From the NCBI RefSeq assembly GCF_033807715.1, contig NC_084590.1, positions 2,330,501 to 2,394,500 of the forward strand: 64,000 nucleotides of DNA. Direction: 5' to 3'. Below, in pieces: positions 1 through 10,782 of the stretch. The number at the start of each line of letters is the position of its first letter. The stretch's first letter is position 1. A program made the position numbers and the translations under genes. This stretch comes from Cololabis saira. Its lineage: Eukaryota; Chordata; Actinopteri; Beloniformes; Belonidae. Under the pieces are notes generated by a model, which saw nothing but the letters and a program-made list of their open reading frames with translations, was not told the DNA's origin and did no database searches.

Positions 1-740
1 CCTGCCCCCTACCGCCAGCTGGGGCCCCGTCATGGCCCCACAGAGCCAGGCCTGGAGCCCCCGCCCACCTCTACCCTCAGCCAGTCAAGCCCGGCCCCTC
101 CCCCCCGCCTTTACTATAATTATAATATAATAACTTCATTATCATGATTACTGTTCAAAAAAAATAAATAAATAAATAAATAAAAAATAAATAAATAAAA
201 ATAGATGAATAAACAAATAAAATAATAATATACAAAAAATTAAAAAAGCTTTAGTTGTGATGATGGTTTGATAATAAGAGCAATGAGAACAACAACAGGA
301 GTAATAATACTGATAATATTCACAATCATGATCTTAATCAGAACCAATATGTATATATTAATAATTTCACTCCTCCAAAGTGACAGCAACAATTATTGTT
401 ATCATCACAGTTATAATCATGGTTGTAATAATGACTATAATGTAATAATCATAACAATATGATAATGTAGTAATAATAGTAATAATAATATATAATAGCT
501 ATAATATATTTAATATATGGTGATATAATAATTTAACCACAGTAATATATAACAGATATAATATGTAATAATACTATATATAATATATGATCTTATAATA
601 ATATGATCATAATTGATAACTATAAAGTAAGAGCTATTAGATATTAACAGAAATGATGTGTGTTGTTTGGGTATATGTAATGAAGATAGATCACCAAGTA
701 ATGCTATAATGGGGCTTATGGGGATGCTGAGGCCGAGCAT
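1..740. other. AT-rich low-complexity region
   Basis: The first 110 bases are GC-rich with C runs. From about 113 the sequence is dominated by short A/T runs and AAT/ATA-type repeats. No splice-consistent coding exon, RNA gene or mobile-element terminus is visible. Open frames here have compositionally biased translations (runs of Ile, Tyr, Asn) and are treated as chance. Confidence 0.6.
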
Positions 741-1060
741 CTCGGACGCGTCGATTTAACGCAGAACCGTGGACACGCTTTGCTACGCAGCCGGCTGCTC
801 TTCCGCCCCGGAGCGAGGCTTTGTCCCCTCCCCTGCTACACGTCCTTCAAGCAGCCAATCAGCACAGAGCCTCATTATCATACCCCCCCCTTCCCTTAGA
901 ATGGAGCACAGAAAAAGGGGTTAGAAGCGGTAAAACTATAGACACGGCCCACAGGCTGAATTTCTGATTTATGTAGAAAAAACAAGCTTTAGATTGTTTT
1001 TAAGACATTCAAGGCCTGTTTAAAATATACATTAAATGCCATAATATGTCCCCTTTAAGC
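741..1060 (-). mobile_element. MITE copy, TTAAAGGGGACATATTATG-type end
   Basis: The right end reads CATAATATGTCCCCTTTAA, and the interior (GCACAGAGCCTCATTATCAT, then TTAGAAGCGGTAAAA) matches, in inverse orientation, the segment at 3896-4590. The left side begins inside a fragment resembling the palindromic GCGTCGATTTAACGCAGAACC family. No transposase is present. The superfamily is uncertain; the TTAA-like end hints at a piggyBac or Kolobok-type target. Confidence 0.5.
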
Positions 1061-1061
1061 C

Positions 1062-2391
1062 TGAGATGAGGGAAATCCGGAGTTTTCAGTTCCAGAAAGC
1101 GAGTTAACTCAAACTCTGAGTCAGTTACTATGGCAACTGACCCTGTGAACCTAACCTGGTCGCTAGCAGGTTTACTTCAATAAAGCCTGAGTTTCTCTCT
1201 GTCTCCTCCCTCAGTGGCGTCAATTCAGCCAATGGGCCTTTACGCAATACACATCCGTTTTCTGCACCACGGACAGCAAGCGGCAGAGTTAGAGAGCAGA
1301 AAAAGCGTATCTGACAAACGCAACGTATTTTATTCACTATGTCAGTGCAACAATATCACAGGGACATCCCAGTTTAATTTCAAACAGTTAAAGTCCAAAT
1401 GCAAAAAGGAGAGGGAGGGAGCAGAAGAGAGAAAAAGAGAGAGAGTTAAAAAAAAGTCAAATATTTCCCTTAAACAGATTTATAAGAGGGTAGGGTGATT
1501 TGATATCTTACCTCAAAATGAACTTGCATAATTAATCCATCAGTGGCTAACAGCCTCGTTAATATCTTCTGCTGCTGGGGCAACATTGCCTTCTTTTTTT
1601 TTTTAATTGCGTGGTTGTCTGCTTCCTTTTCATTTTTGTAAGTTAGTAACACTGCAGAGCGCGCTAAAAACCAGATTGATAGCGACTACTGTCGTCAGGG
1701 ACGCTGGGACATCACAAGATATGAGGGGGGTACAAGTGTTGGGAAAGATAATACCTAGTGAAATCCATCATGTTCTGATATGCATTTGTAGTTATTTTAT
1801 ATGTATTAAGTAATAAAATAAATTAATACAAATAGACACAGAGTAATTCCATAAATGTATAAAAAATAAAAAAAACATTTACATTTTCCCCTGAAGCCGA
1901 GGTGTGGCAGCTGCCCCTGATCTAAATGACAAGAAAATGTCATTCAATACCATTCCACCACTGTTTTCATCTGTAATATTATAAATGCTTAAATGTTAAA
2001 TGAATACTGCATTCAAACTTACACATTGACTGCAGCAACTTTCTCCCACGCCAATTCTCTCCTTTGCTGCTGCAGCTGTTTTTTTTTTTTTTTTCTGAAA
2101 TATGCTCTCATACTCGCCATACGCACGTATTGACACTTCTAACTCCAGTGGCGTGAAGTATGTGGATCTTCAGATGCAAACTAATGTTTCCTCAAAGGGA
2201 TTTTGTAAATTGAAATGTTTTTTTTTTAAAAAGGCTTTTTAACTCGAGCTTAACAAACTCAGAGTTGATTGAACTAACTCATATCCGCTGTTCTGGAACC
2301 GAAAACTCTGAGTTTTCTATCTCAGGTTAAGTCAACTCGGAGTTCAGGTTTAAACTTGGAATTTGTTGAACCTGCTTCCTGGAATACCCCT
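1062..2391. mobile_element. Non-autonomous DNA transposon remnant
   Basis: The right end (2235-2391) contains GAAAACTCTGAGTTTTC-like sequence and ends CCTGCTTCCTGGAATACCCC. The left end (1062-1130) carries an inverted counterpart (GGAGTTTTCAGTTCCAGAA, AACTCAAACTCTGAGT). The outermost left terminus is lost against the neighbouring MITE. The interior is non-coding as far as I can see, with small frames only and a poly-T at 1590-1605. Confidence 0.45.
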
Positions 2392-2955
2392 CTGGTCTTT
2401 TGAGCCCAGGAAGTTCTTATAAACACGGAGAAACCAAGACCAGGAGGAGACTAATCACTTCATAAATGTAATGAAGGAGATGAACATTTCTGCATTTGTA
2501 GACGGTAGAAAGTACCGGGATAGACAGATTTACAAGAAGGTGAGCGAAAAGTTGCGTGAAGCAGCATTTGTTTTGAATTTGGATACAGGAAGAAGAAGTG
2601 GAAATGACGGGAATTGCATCATGACGGTCTCCGCGCGTCGCTGGTTTGATCCAGATATCCCAAATCATTAATTACCATGTGAACTGAATATTTTGAATGT
2701 TTCAGTAACTGGAATATTAGCAATAACAAATTCATGTTCCTTTTGATGGGGAAATCCTGTTAGGCTAAACATGACCAAATATTCAGGTTAGAAAAGGAGT
2801 AACCCAGGGGTCATACTGGGTTTTTAAAAACCGGAATATGAGCAAATTCCGGTTATTCAAAGGGGTTATTGGTGTTTACATGGCCGTGCAGAACCGGGTT
2901 ATTGCTAATACTCCGGTTAGAAAAGGGTTATTGATGCATGGAAACGTAGTCAGTG
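2392..2955 (+). mobile_element. PIF/Harbinger-like non-autonomous element, 5'-truncated (copy A)
   Basis: This is one of four copies of a family with termini like GACTACGTTTACATGCAGTC and ending near TTGATGCATGGAAACGTAGTC. It retains a short in-frame fragment at 2471-2671 (MKEMNISAFVDGRKYRDRQIYKK...) resembling the N-terminus of the Myb/SANT-like accessory protein of PIF/Harbinger transposons. Other copies are at 39096-39752, 40773-41362 and 46778-49072. The 5' end is missing here. Confidence 0.55.
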
Positions 2956-3471
2956 ATTCTTAAATGTGACTCTTCTATTACTATGTTCTTGAGTGGCCCC
3001 TGCAATGATGCATCTCCATGAGTTACTTATATCATTATTCATGGGCCACATGGTGCAGTAAAGGGACATGCAGTTGCCACTAGAGACAACCAGGACACAG
3101 TCCCAAATTACACTGGGGGATTTTCTTCTGGTAGTAAGGACAGGAGAACATGGTAGCCAGACATCCTAAAAATGATCAGATGTTCCTGCAGATGAAAAGA
3201 AAACTGATATTTAAACATGAAAAACAAACTATTTGGTGTTGCTTTAGGTGTTTAGGTGAGGACAAAAGGAGAGCTGAAACTCCTCATTGCTTGGTGCCCT
3301 CACTTCCTAATGAGAGAAGGAATAGAAACACGATTAAAGTCTCACTGTATCAACTATTCTTGGGATGTGTTGCAGGACAAAAAGGAGAAAATGCATGTAT
3401 GTTAAATAAGAAAATAAATGAAATATTCACTTACTGCAAAGAAAGAAAAATGTCCCAACTGTGTTTTATTT

Positions 3472-3900
3472 AAAGGAGCCGTCTGTAAGAAATGGCCAAA
3501 ACTGGTACTGCAGTCACTTTCAAAATATTGTTGAGCGGCGTGTACCCTCCCCCTCCTCCCCCCGACCAGAGGTTGCCAGGTAGGCTGCAGAATGCAGCAG
3601 GAACGTAGGCTGCCATGGCTGCGATAATTAGAGCCGAGCTGGCAACCCGGATGCCTAAACAATACTGAATTCGTGATTGGGAGATAGGTGGAGGGTGGAG
3701 CTTCAGGCCAAAACAAAAAATGACAACATAAACATCAGTTGAGGGCTGCAACTCCTCTTTTTAAACTGGAATATCCTGGCTTGAGTGCTGTTGTCAGTGA
3801 CATAAGTATTTGAAATTAACATGATTTTTAAATGTCTGTTGACATATCGGGGTCATTTTATGATTAGTTTTATTATTGCTCTTACATACAGCTCCTTTAA
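3472..3900. mobile_element. MITE with TAAAGGAGC termini
   Basis: The left end is TAAAGGAGCCGTCTGTAAG and the right end is CTTACATACAGCTCCTTTA, an inverted pair. The 430-bp interior is non-coding. It abuts the next MITE without spacer. Confidence 0.55.
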
Positions 3901-4590
3901 AGGTGACCTATTATGACATTTTTACCGTTTCTAACCTCATTATCTATGCGGGATTCTGAGGGGCGGTGTTAGGGTTTGGCACACCCTTCCTCCACCTGAG
4001 GGCGCCAAAGCCTGGTCAGGCTTGGCCAGAGCAGCTGATCCCAATCATCGTCCCCACACCTGACACCACTCAGCCTCGTCACCCAGTCTGCTCTTAAGCC
4101 TGCCTCCCACAAGCTGTGGTGTCGGGTGATTCTCTCCAGCTCAGAGCCCGTACGCTGCCTGTTTTCCTGGTCTTCCCTAGTTTCCCGTTCGTGGACCTTC
4201 CCTTCCTGGGTCCTTTTGGATTACTTTTTCCAGCCGTGAGTTTCTCTCCGGTCTTCGCCCTTTGTTGGATTTTCCAGCCTTGAGTTTCCCTTCGGTCTGC
4301 GCTTTTAGTTGGACTTTCCAGCCGCGTTTTTTCGGTCTGTGATTTTGTGATTGTCTTCCTTCCCTCCTGTGAAGCGCCTTTTGTTAATAAACTTTGTTAT
4401 ACCTGAATCTTGCTCGTGTTGTCCTGCATTTGGGTCCGCCCTCCTTCCCTCGAGCCTATCAGGCTATGATAATGAGGCTCTGTGCTGATTGGCTGCCTGA
4501 ATGACGTGTAGCAGGGGAGGACACAAAGCCTCGCTCTGGGCAGAAGAGCAGCCGGCGCGTACACTATTAAAGCGTGTCCCATGCGAGCGT
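3896..4590 (+). mobile_element. MITE copy of the 741-1060 family, split by an LTR-like insert
   Basis: It begins AAAGGTGACCTATTATGAC and continues to CCGTTTCTAACCTCATTATC. After the insert at 3967-4461 it resumes with CTATGATAATGAGGCTCTGTGC. It matches the copy at 741-1060 in reverse orientation, and that copy shows no insert, so the pre-insertion sequence can be inferred. Confidence 0.55.
3967..4461 (+). mobile_element. Solo LTR-like insertion (about 495 bp)
   Basis: The insert starts TGTTAGGGTTTGGC and plausibly ends CTATCA (TG...CA). It carries a polyadenylation-like AATAAACTTTG near 4386. It interrupts a MITE whose uninterrupted relative is at 741-1060. No internal coding region accompanies it, as expected for a solo LTR. 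The exact 3' edge and target duplication are uncertain (GGC on both sides at best). Confidence 0.45.
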
Positions 4591-4860
4591 CAGCGACAAA
4601 ATCAATTCCATTGCTTTATTTTCTATTGGACTGTCCTAACTGGCCGTGAGTTTAACGGTTTCAGTGTTTTCAGTGCTCTTACTTTGGCATTCGAAAGCTT
4701 AGCAGGTGAGAAGCAAACACTACCAAGAGAAGACTTTGACACATCAGGAGGGCTGCATGATAGAGGAGGAGAACCGTAGGATAACATGCAAAGACCAGAA
4801 GGAATAGCATCAAATAGGACTGAAAATTCTCTAGGTGTTATTGGTACATTATATCTCATT
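4591..4860. other. Unassigned spacer
   Basis: No gene, splice-consistent exon or repeat terminus is recognised here. Confidence 0.4.
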
Positions 4861-4861
4861 A

Positions 4862-5958
4862 GCAGTACTCGAGTTGTAAAAAAAAAAATCAGGGGGGATG
4901 ATGGATTTTACCATATGGGGACAGATAATTTGTGCTGATTACAAATAATATAATATATTACAAATAATAGCACTGACCAAAACACCTGCAGAAAACTGCA
5001 GGAATGACATAGCAGCAGTTAAATGCAGCCTTCTGTAAGCTTTAAATATCCACTGGGCTTACATCAAATACATCAAAACACAACAATAAAAAACAGTTTT
5101 CTGAACTTATCAATATGACTCTGTCCTTCACAGGATAAGTAAAATAGATCACTGCAAAAACTCAAAATCTTAACAAGAATATTTGTCTTATTTCTAGTTA
5201 AAATGTCTCATTTTAGTAAATAAAATGTCATTACACTTAAAACAAGACTCATCACTGGAAAAAACAACATTTTTCACCTGTTTCAAGTAGATTTTCACTT
5301 GAAATAAGTAGAAAAATCTATTACAAGATTTTTTTGCTTGTAATAAGAAGATAAATCTTGTCCCACTGGCAGATTTTCCTACTTATATCAAGTGAAAATT
5401 TACTTGAAACAGGTGAAAATGGTCAAATAAGTTATTTTTCTGGTGTTATTTTTCTGGTGATGACTCTAAATGTTGAAATAGCAGTAAAACCACATTCATT
5501 GATGAAATGACATAAGGGATGGAAAGGAGGGATGGCAGTTTTACAGGGGGGATGATTTGGACCGTTTTTATTTCAGGGGGGATGATTTGGACCGTTTTTA
5601 TTTCAGGGGGGGTGATTTGGACCGTTTTTATTTCAGGGGGGATGATTTGGACCGTTTTTATTTCAGGGGGGATGATTTGGACCGTTTTTATTTCAGGGGG
5701 GGTGATTTGGACCGTTTTTATTTCAAGTAGGGGTGATTTGGACCGTTTTTATTTCAGGGGGGGATGATTTGGACCGTTTTTATTTCAGGGGGGGGGTGAT
5801 TTGGACCGTTTTTATTTCAGGGGGGGATGATTTGGACCGTTTTTATTTCAGGGGGGGGTGATTTGGACCGTTTTTATTTCAGGGGGGGATGATTTGGACC
5901 GTTTTTATTTCAGAGGGGATGCCATCCCCCCTCATCCCCCCTCAACTCCAGTACTGCT
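4862..5958 (+). mobile_element. MITE with internal minisatellite and hairpin (copy 1)
   Basis: The ends are AGCAGTACTCGAGTTG and CAACTCCAGTACTGCT, an inverted pair with one mismatch. The interior has a hairpin (5265-5425; arms built on CACCTGTTTCAAGTA and TACTTGAAACAGGTG) and a 30-bp minisatellite. A second, inverted copy lies in APPBP2 intron 2 at 50634-51411. No coding sequence. Confidence 0.6.
5546..5915 (+). repeat. 30-bp minisatellite, about 12 units
   Basis: The unit is GGGGGATGATTTGG followed by ACCGTTTTTATTTCA, repeated head to tail. G-run length varies (5-9) and some units have GGTGATT instead of GATGATT. The ORF across it is a translated repeat, not a gene. The copy at 50634-51411 has about 5 units, so the array expands and contracts within this MITE family. 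Confidence 0.9.
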
Positions 5959-6020
5959 CTTTAGAAATTCGGAGTAATTATAAAACAACCCATCTTTTTT
6001 GAACAATTGACTAACTAAAA

Positions 6021-6026
6021 CAATTC
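6021..6026. repeat. Target site duplication CAATTC (left)
   Basis: CAATTC immediately precedes the terminus TACGGAGCCCCCGAG and is repeated exactly at 12775-12780 after the opposite terminus. The 6-bp duplication defines the element's borders. Confidence 0.85.
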
Positions 6027-7386
6027 TACGGAGCCCCCGAGTGGCCACTGGAGGAAAAAATAAATAAAGAACGCTAACTCGTGCCCTCGATATCCTAACT
6101 CGTGCCCTCGATATCCTAACTCGTTCCCTCGATATCCTAAATCGAGGGAACGAAATAATTATTTCGAGGGAACGAATTAAGTATTTCGTTCCCTCAAAAT
6201 AATTATTTCGTTCCCTCGATTTAGGATATCGAGCGAACGAATTAAGTATTTCGTTCCCTCGAAATAATCATATTAGAAATCGAAATACAATTTCGTGATT
6301 AAAGTCTAAATCTCTGGCCCATCAAAGCCAGTGAGGAGAGACGGACATGCAGCTGTTTTATAATAGATCCATGCAGCAGCAGCAGCAGCAGCAGCAGCAC
6401 CGGGACCAGCTACAACATCTTGGAGTGGAAGGTACGTTTCTGAAGTTATGCAACTATATTCCTATGTGTGATAAGTGTTTTAAATAAATATCTTAAAGCC
6501 CATTCTTGTATTCTGAACCTTGTTACCAACCTAACATAAAGCATATGAGGCTAACGTTGGCTAAAACGGTGAAATGCTATTTTTAATGTTACTGTTTACA
6601 ACTATTTCCAGGGTTAGTGGGGATGTAAAACCTCTCAAAACCAACATGAAATAACGTGCAAATCTTCCCTCAGAGCAGTGTTGTTTTGTTGTAACAATTT
6701 TGTTGCTAAATGATCAAAACGAGACATAAAGCACCCGTTTCATTCATTTAGGGGCCGTCTATGTGCTGGAGTTAACAGTGGCTGCAACGCTCTGACATCC
6801 ACGCTGACATTATACAGCAATCTTACAGTAAGTATCAAGAAGTTCTTGTATTTCAGGCTTGTGAAGCTAAAGTTAATATTATTTACTTTATTAAGTCTTA
6901 TTCTAGCCTACGTTTGACAAGAAACACGTTCTTATATCACATCACTAGCTTTTACTGTTTGCAGTCAGAGTTTAATACTGTGCTTAATGTGTTTACAATA
7001 TGTAAATGTGATGCTTTTGAGGAACTATTTTAAATAAGGCATACTGTTGCTGAAAAGGAATGACACTTAAAACTGTTTACAACTTCTCCCAGCTCTCTTC
7101 TAACATAATCTGTTTATCAATACAAACTACTCAATTTTTTCATTATACTATACTGATGATTATCAATTTAAAAACTAATTTTGATAATCATTTTATGAAA
7201 GCACCAATTATCATCCCGACAATATTGTTAAAATAAAGGTGTTTGGTCAAGAGGTATTTTGCTCATATACTGTATAATTGACTAAATGAATTATGTAACC
7301 TCATGTGACTCTTTTAAAGGACTATAATCCACCAGAACATCGTTCCTTGGACTGGGCAAAAATGTCAATCACCGTGATAAATTTCC
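6027..7386 (+). repeat. Left terminal inverted repeat (1.36 kb)
   Basis: Matches 11404-12774 in reverse complement, from the terminus through a GATATCC/TCGTTCCCTCGA repeat cluster, a CAG run near 6375, and on to ...CACCGTGATAAATTTCC. The match includes the first coding exon (ATG in AAAATGTCAATCACC) of the gene read inward from each side. At 7387 homology ends abruptly. Confidence 0.85.
6075..6265. repeat. Subterminal cluster of TCGTTCCCTCGA/GATATCC repeats
   Basis: Several near-identical units (CTCGATATCCTAACTCGTGC, TTCGTTCCCTCGA) alternate in orientation and can fold on themselves. The cluster recurs inverted at 12535-12725 in the other TIR. Its location just inside both termini fits subterminal transposase-binding repeats, which is an inference. 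Confidence 0.7.
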
Positions 7387-7416
7387 ATGCTTGTGTTTTT
7401 GCCCAGCAACCACACA

Positions 7417-7778
7417 GATTCTTTTGCCGGAGTCCGAAGTTTCATCTATGGACGCAGCACCACAAACCAGCGGATTGAATCGTGGTGGGGGATCCTGAGG
7501 AAACAAAGTGCACAGTTTTGGATCAACGTTTTCCAAACCCTCTAAGATGACGGCTACTTCTCTGGTGATTTCTTGGATAGGAGCCTGATCCAATTCTGCT
7601 TCCTAAACCTTGTTCAGGTAGGCCTGCAAAATCATTATGTCGGTACCCCTGTCATTCTCTCCTTCATTCACCTGTACCGATTTAGAGAAAGTTTAATAGG
7701 AAAAAATGGGATAACATGATTTTTCTCTTTGCTTTACTTTACTTGTAGAGTTTGATTTTCGCAGTGTGGTGTAAGAAC

Positions 7779-7816
<38 letters not shown>

Positions 7817-8374
7817 GTTTTAAGTGCACTGGTGTAGGCTACTGCTCACGGTGAGGGTTGTTAAGACTATCCAACAATTAGCAAACTAAATAGCCTATAA
7901 ATGAACTGACATATTGGCATTCCTACAACAACAAAAACATGTATTTCATTTATACTTGTATGTATAGCCTATTTCTATGTACAGTAGCCTATTGTATGTA
8001 TGATGAATTAAACTTCAGCTTGTGTCTAATATTTTGTTTTTATGCAGGATGAACTTGACGAAGTCGTGAGAACCTGGAATTCACACAAGATAAGAGCAAA
8101 GGCAGCTGATGGTGTGATTGGAGGTCGGCGGATTTTGATGTACACACTTCCAGGCATGTTCGGCGCAGAGGACAATCTCAAGCCCATACACATGAATGAA
8201 TTGGCCCTTTGTAGGGAGGAGTGCACCCCCAAAAGCCAATATACATGTGATGAAACTGTATTTGATCTCTGCTGTCTTCTGATGCAGGAAAGGGGATGGG
8301 ATCCTCCTACAGATGCATTTTCCGCTGCTGAACTGTACACCTTATTAAGAACTGAAATACTGCAAAGTGTCTGA
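7417..8374 (+). pseudogene. Integrase-type (DDE) transposase, C-terminal two exons
   Basis: Exon one (7417-7617) encodes RSFIYGRSTTNQRIESWWG and continues to ...DRSLIQFCFLNLVQ, then a GT donor at 7618. Exon two (8048-8374) follows an AG acceptor at 8046-8047 and encodes DELDEVVRTWNSHKIRA through PPTDAFSAAELY to a stop at 8372. Both exons join in phase 0. The NQRIESWWG segment matches the region of the catalytic glutamate in the integrase-core proteins widespread in fish genomes (recognised from memory). A TAA at 7543-7545 breaks exon one and the N-terminal catalytic region is absent. Upstream, the left TIR supplies only the first few codons before a deletion junction at 7387. It would have cut and pasted the element; this copy is dead. 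Confidence 0.65.
7779..7814. repeat. (CA)n microsatellite
   Basis: About 18 CA units within the intron of the integrase fragment. Confidence 0.95.
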
Positions 8375-8424
8375 GGGTGGACAATTCTCTCTGCACAAAG
8401 AAGAATCATTTGTACTGTACAATA

Positions 8425-8699
8425 CAGGACTGTCTCAGAAAATTAGAATATTGTGATAAAGTCCTTTTATTTTCTGTAATGCAAAAATGTCATACATTCT
8501 GGATTCATTACAAATCAACTGAAATATTGCAAGCCTTTTATTATTTTAATATTGCTGCTCATGGCTTACAGCTTAAGAAAACTCAAATATCCCATCTCAA
8601 AAATCAAACTTAATCAAACTGTAAGCCATAATCAGCAATATTAAAATAATAAAAGGCTTGCAATATTTCAGTTGATTTGTAATGAATCCAGAATGTATG

Positions 8700-8737
<38 letters not shown>

Positions 8738-8791
8738 TTACAGAAAATAAGGAACTTTATCACAATATTCTAATTTTCTGAGACACTCCTA
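8425..8791. mobile_element. Palindromic mariner-type MITE (copy 1)
   Basis: It begins CAGGACTGTCTCAGAAAATT after TA and ends AATTTTCTGAGACACTCCT. The two halves are near-perfect reverse complements (TTTCAGTTGATTTGTAATG against CATTACAAATCAACTGAAA), with a poly-T tract at 8703-8729. Related copies are at 10299, 37600, 52321 and 62774. No coding capacity; it presumably relied on a mariner/Tc1 transposase in trans. Confidence 0.8.
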
Positions 8792-9225
8792 TTAGCCTCC
8801 TTGCGGCATGTGAGATGGACCCATGCATTTGGTTTGAATGGCATGTCGCGTGTACCAGTAACCAGTTTTTGTGCTGGAGGAGAGCAGTGAATACAACAGC
8901 TGTAAATAAGAATAGTTGATGTTTATAGGATTTCACTTCTGAGATCTTATTCCTATACCACAGTACCCTCAATCTGACTCTGTATTGCCCTCTTTGAACA
9001 TTTCTGACCGCATTAAATCCTTGGTTGAGACAAAGTCCGACTTATTACCAACCTGAATTTGTGTAAGGTGTCCCGGAATTACCTTTGTTGCAGTGACAAA
9101 TGTTATGTAATAGTATCAATCTGATAACTGATAACAATTGAATAAACATGCTGTATAAAAAAATCACAACAGCGCTTGCACTTTCTCCGGATGCTTAACC
9201 GGTTCGGAGTGTAAGAAATTAATGA
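8792..9225. other. Unassigned interior of the large transposon
   Basis: No coding exon or terminus recognised. Only short frames are present. Confidence 0.4.
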
Positions 9226-9590
9226 TCATGTTCTACCACTCTTTGATTGAAGTTGTCCTGACGTTCGCCATTATCTCCTGGTTTGGTAACATTATCTCCT
9301 GGTTTGGTAGCCTCTCACTAGGAGAAAAAGAGGCTGGAACATATTGTTAAAGTTGCCAGCAAAATTATTGGTGTTGCCCTCCCTGACTTGACCACTGTCT
9401 TTGGCAGGAGGGTAACATCCAAGGCTCAGGACATCCTACAGTGTCCTGACCATCCTCTCCATGCCCAGTTTGAACTCTTACCCTCTGGCAGGAGATTCAG
9501 ATTGCCCAGTACCAGATCTAACAGACTGAAAAATTATTTTATAACTCAGGCCATCACCAAACTTAATTTAAAACTCAAAAAATGAACAGC
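9226..9590 (+). mobile_element. L2/CR1-like LINE, 3' fragment of ORF2
   Basis: In-frame pieces read ISWFG, then FGRRVTSKAQDILQCPDHPL and LLPSGRRFRLPSTRSNRLKN. This is the conserved C-terminus of fish L2/CR1-type reverse transcriptase ORFs as I recognise it. A duplicated segment (ATTATCTCCTGGTTTGGTA twice, near 9270-9310) and a frameshift break it. No reverse transcriptase core remains, so it is a dead 5'-truncated copy nested in the large transposon. Confidence 0.6.
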
Positions 9591-10296
9591 TGTGAACTCC
9601 ACTCCCCACACTACATCCTCAGTACCCCCCTTTGACTTAATGAATAGTTCAGAAAGACCATACAAGATATTAGTGTAACTTGTCTTTTATTAACAAATTA
9701 TGAAAAACGGAACCCATATAGCCCTCACATAACAATTAAATATTTTTTTGGCTACATTAGTAAACTTGTAGTAAACTTCCCACCACCTTTTGTGCCTCAT
9801 TTGGCTCAAACAAACATAGTTGACCTGCAACACATGACTGCGGTGGTTTGATACATTAAAAAGAGACATTTGTGTAAAATCACAAAAAAGAACATTTTCA
9901 AATTGAAAAATTAAAGCATTTAAAACCACTTGCAGATCTCTTCTGTAGTTAAAAAAAAAAGTATGGCATGACTGCACTTGAGAACTGCAACTACAAAAGG
10001 CATTTTTAAGGTACAAAACTAGCATTTTTGTAGTAATTGCAAATTGCACAACTGTGAACATATGAAGAAACATATAATGTGGAACATGTATTTCCATGGG
10101 AATACATTTATAGGGCTCTTGGTTACTGTACAAATACAGGAGACCTGAAGATAAACTGCACCTATCAAAACTTTCAAAATAAGTAAGTTGTAAACAGTAG
10201 TAAGTAGTTTTTTTTGTCAAATAAGTAAGACTTTGGACCAAACGAACGAAATGAGTGTCTGTTACAACACGACTAAACATGCTGTTATATCAATGA
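9591..10296. other. No supported gene; open frame of doubtful value
   Basis: A 196-codon open frame exists on the minus strand at 10280-9690. It is Phe/Tyr/Cys-rich, has no recognisable domain, sits inside transposon DNA between a LINE end and a MITE, and lacks splice or start context. I do not call it a gene. Confidence 0.45.
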
Positions 10297-10298
10297 TA

Positions 10299-10584
10299 CA
10301 GGACGGTCTCAGAAAATTAGAATATTGTGATTTTCTGTAATGCAATTACAAAAGCAAAAATGTCATACATTCTGGATTCATTACAAATCAACTGAAATAT
10401 TGTAAGCCTTTTATTATTTTAATATTGCTGATCAGGTTTACAGCTTAAGAAAACTAAAATATCCTATCTCAAAAAATTTGAATATTCTGGGAATCTTAAA
10501 CTGTAAACCATAATAAGCAATATTAAAATAATAAAAGGCTTGCAATATTTCAGTTGATTTGTAATGAATCCAGAATGTATGACA

Positions 10585-10620
<36 letters not shown>

Positions 10621-10674
10621 TTACAGAAAATAAAGAACTTTATCACAATATTCTAATTTTCTGAGACAGTCCTG
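10299..10674. mobile_element. Palindromic mariner-type MITE (copy 2)
   Basis: CAGGACGGTCTCAGAAAATT to AATTTTCTGAGACAGTCCTG, flanked by TA on both sides (10297-10298 and 10675-10676). It has the same fold-back structure as the copy at 8425, with a poly-T loop strand near 10587-10611. Confidence 0.85.
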
Positions 10675-10782
10675 TATATTTCTGAAGTTTTTTGTGCATC
10701 AAGCAAGCCTTTTGCATCATTTTAGAAATGATGGCTTGGAAGCAGTATGGCCACAATCACGGTTGAGGGGCTGCATATTTTG

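Noticed and set aside
5519..5915. CRISPR-like array or repetitive gene
   Set aside because: Units are contiguous with no spacers; it is a minisatellite, and its open frame is a by-product of the 30-bp (multiple of three) unit.
9690..10280. 196-codon minus-strand frame
   Set aside because: No domain, biased composition, inside transposon filler DNA; not supported as a gene.
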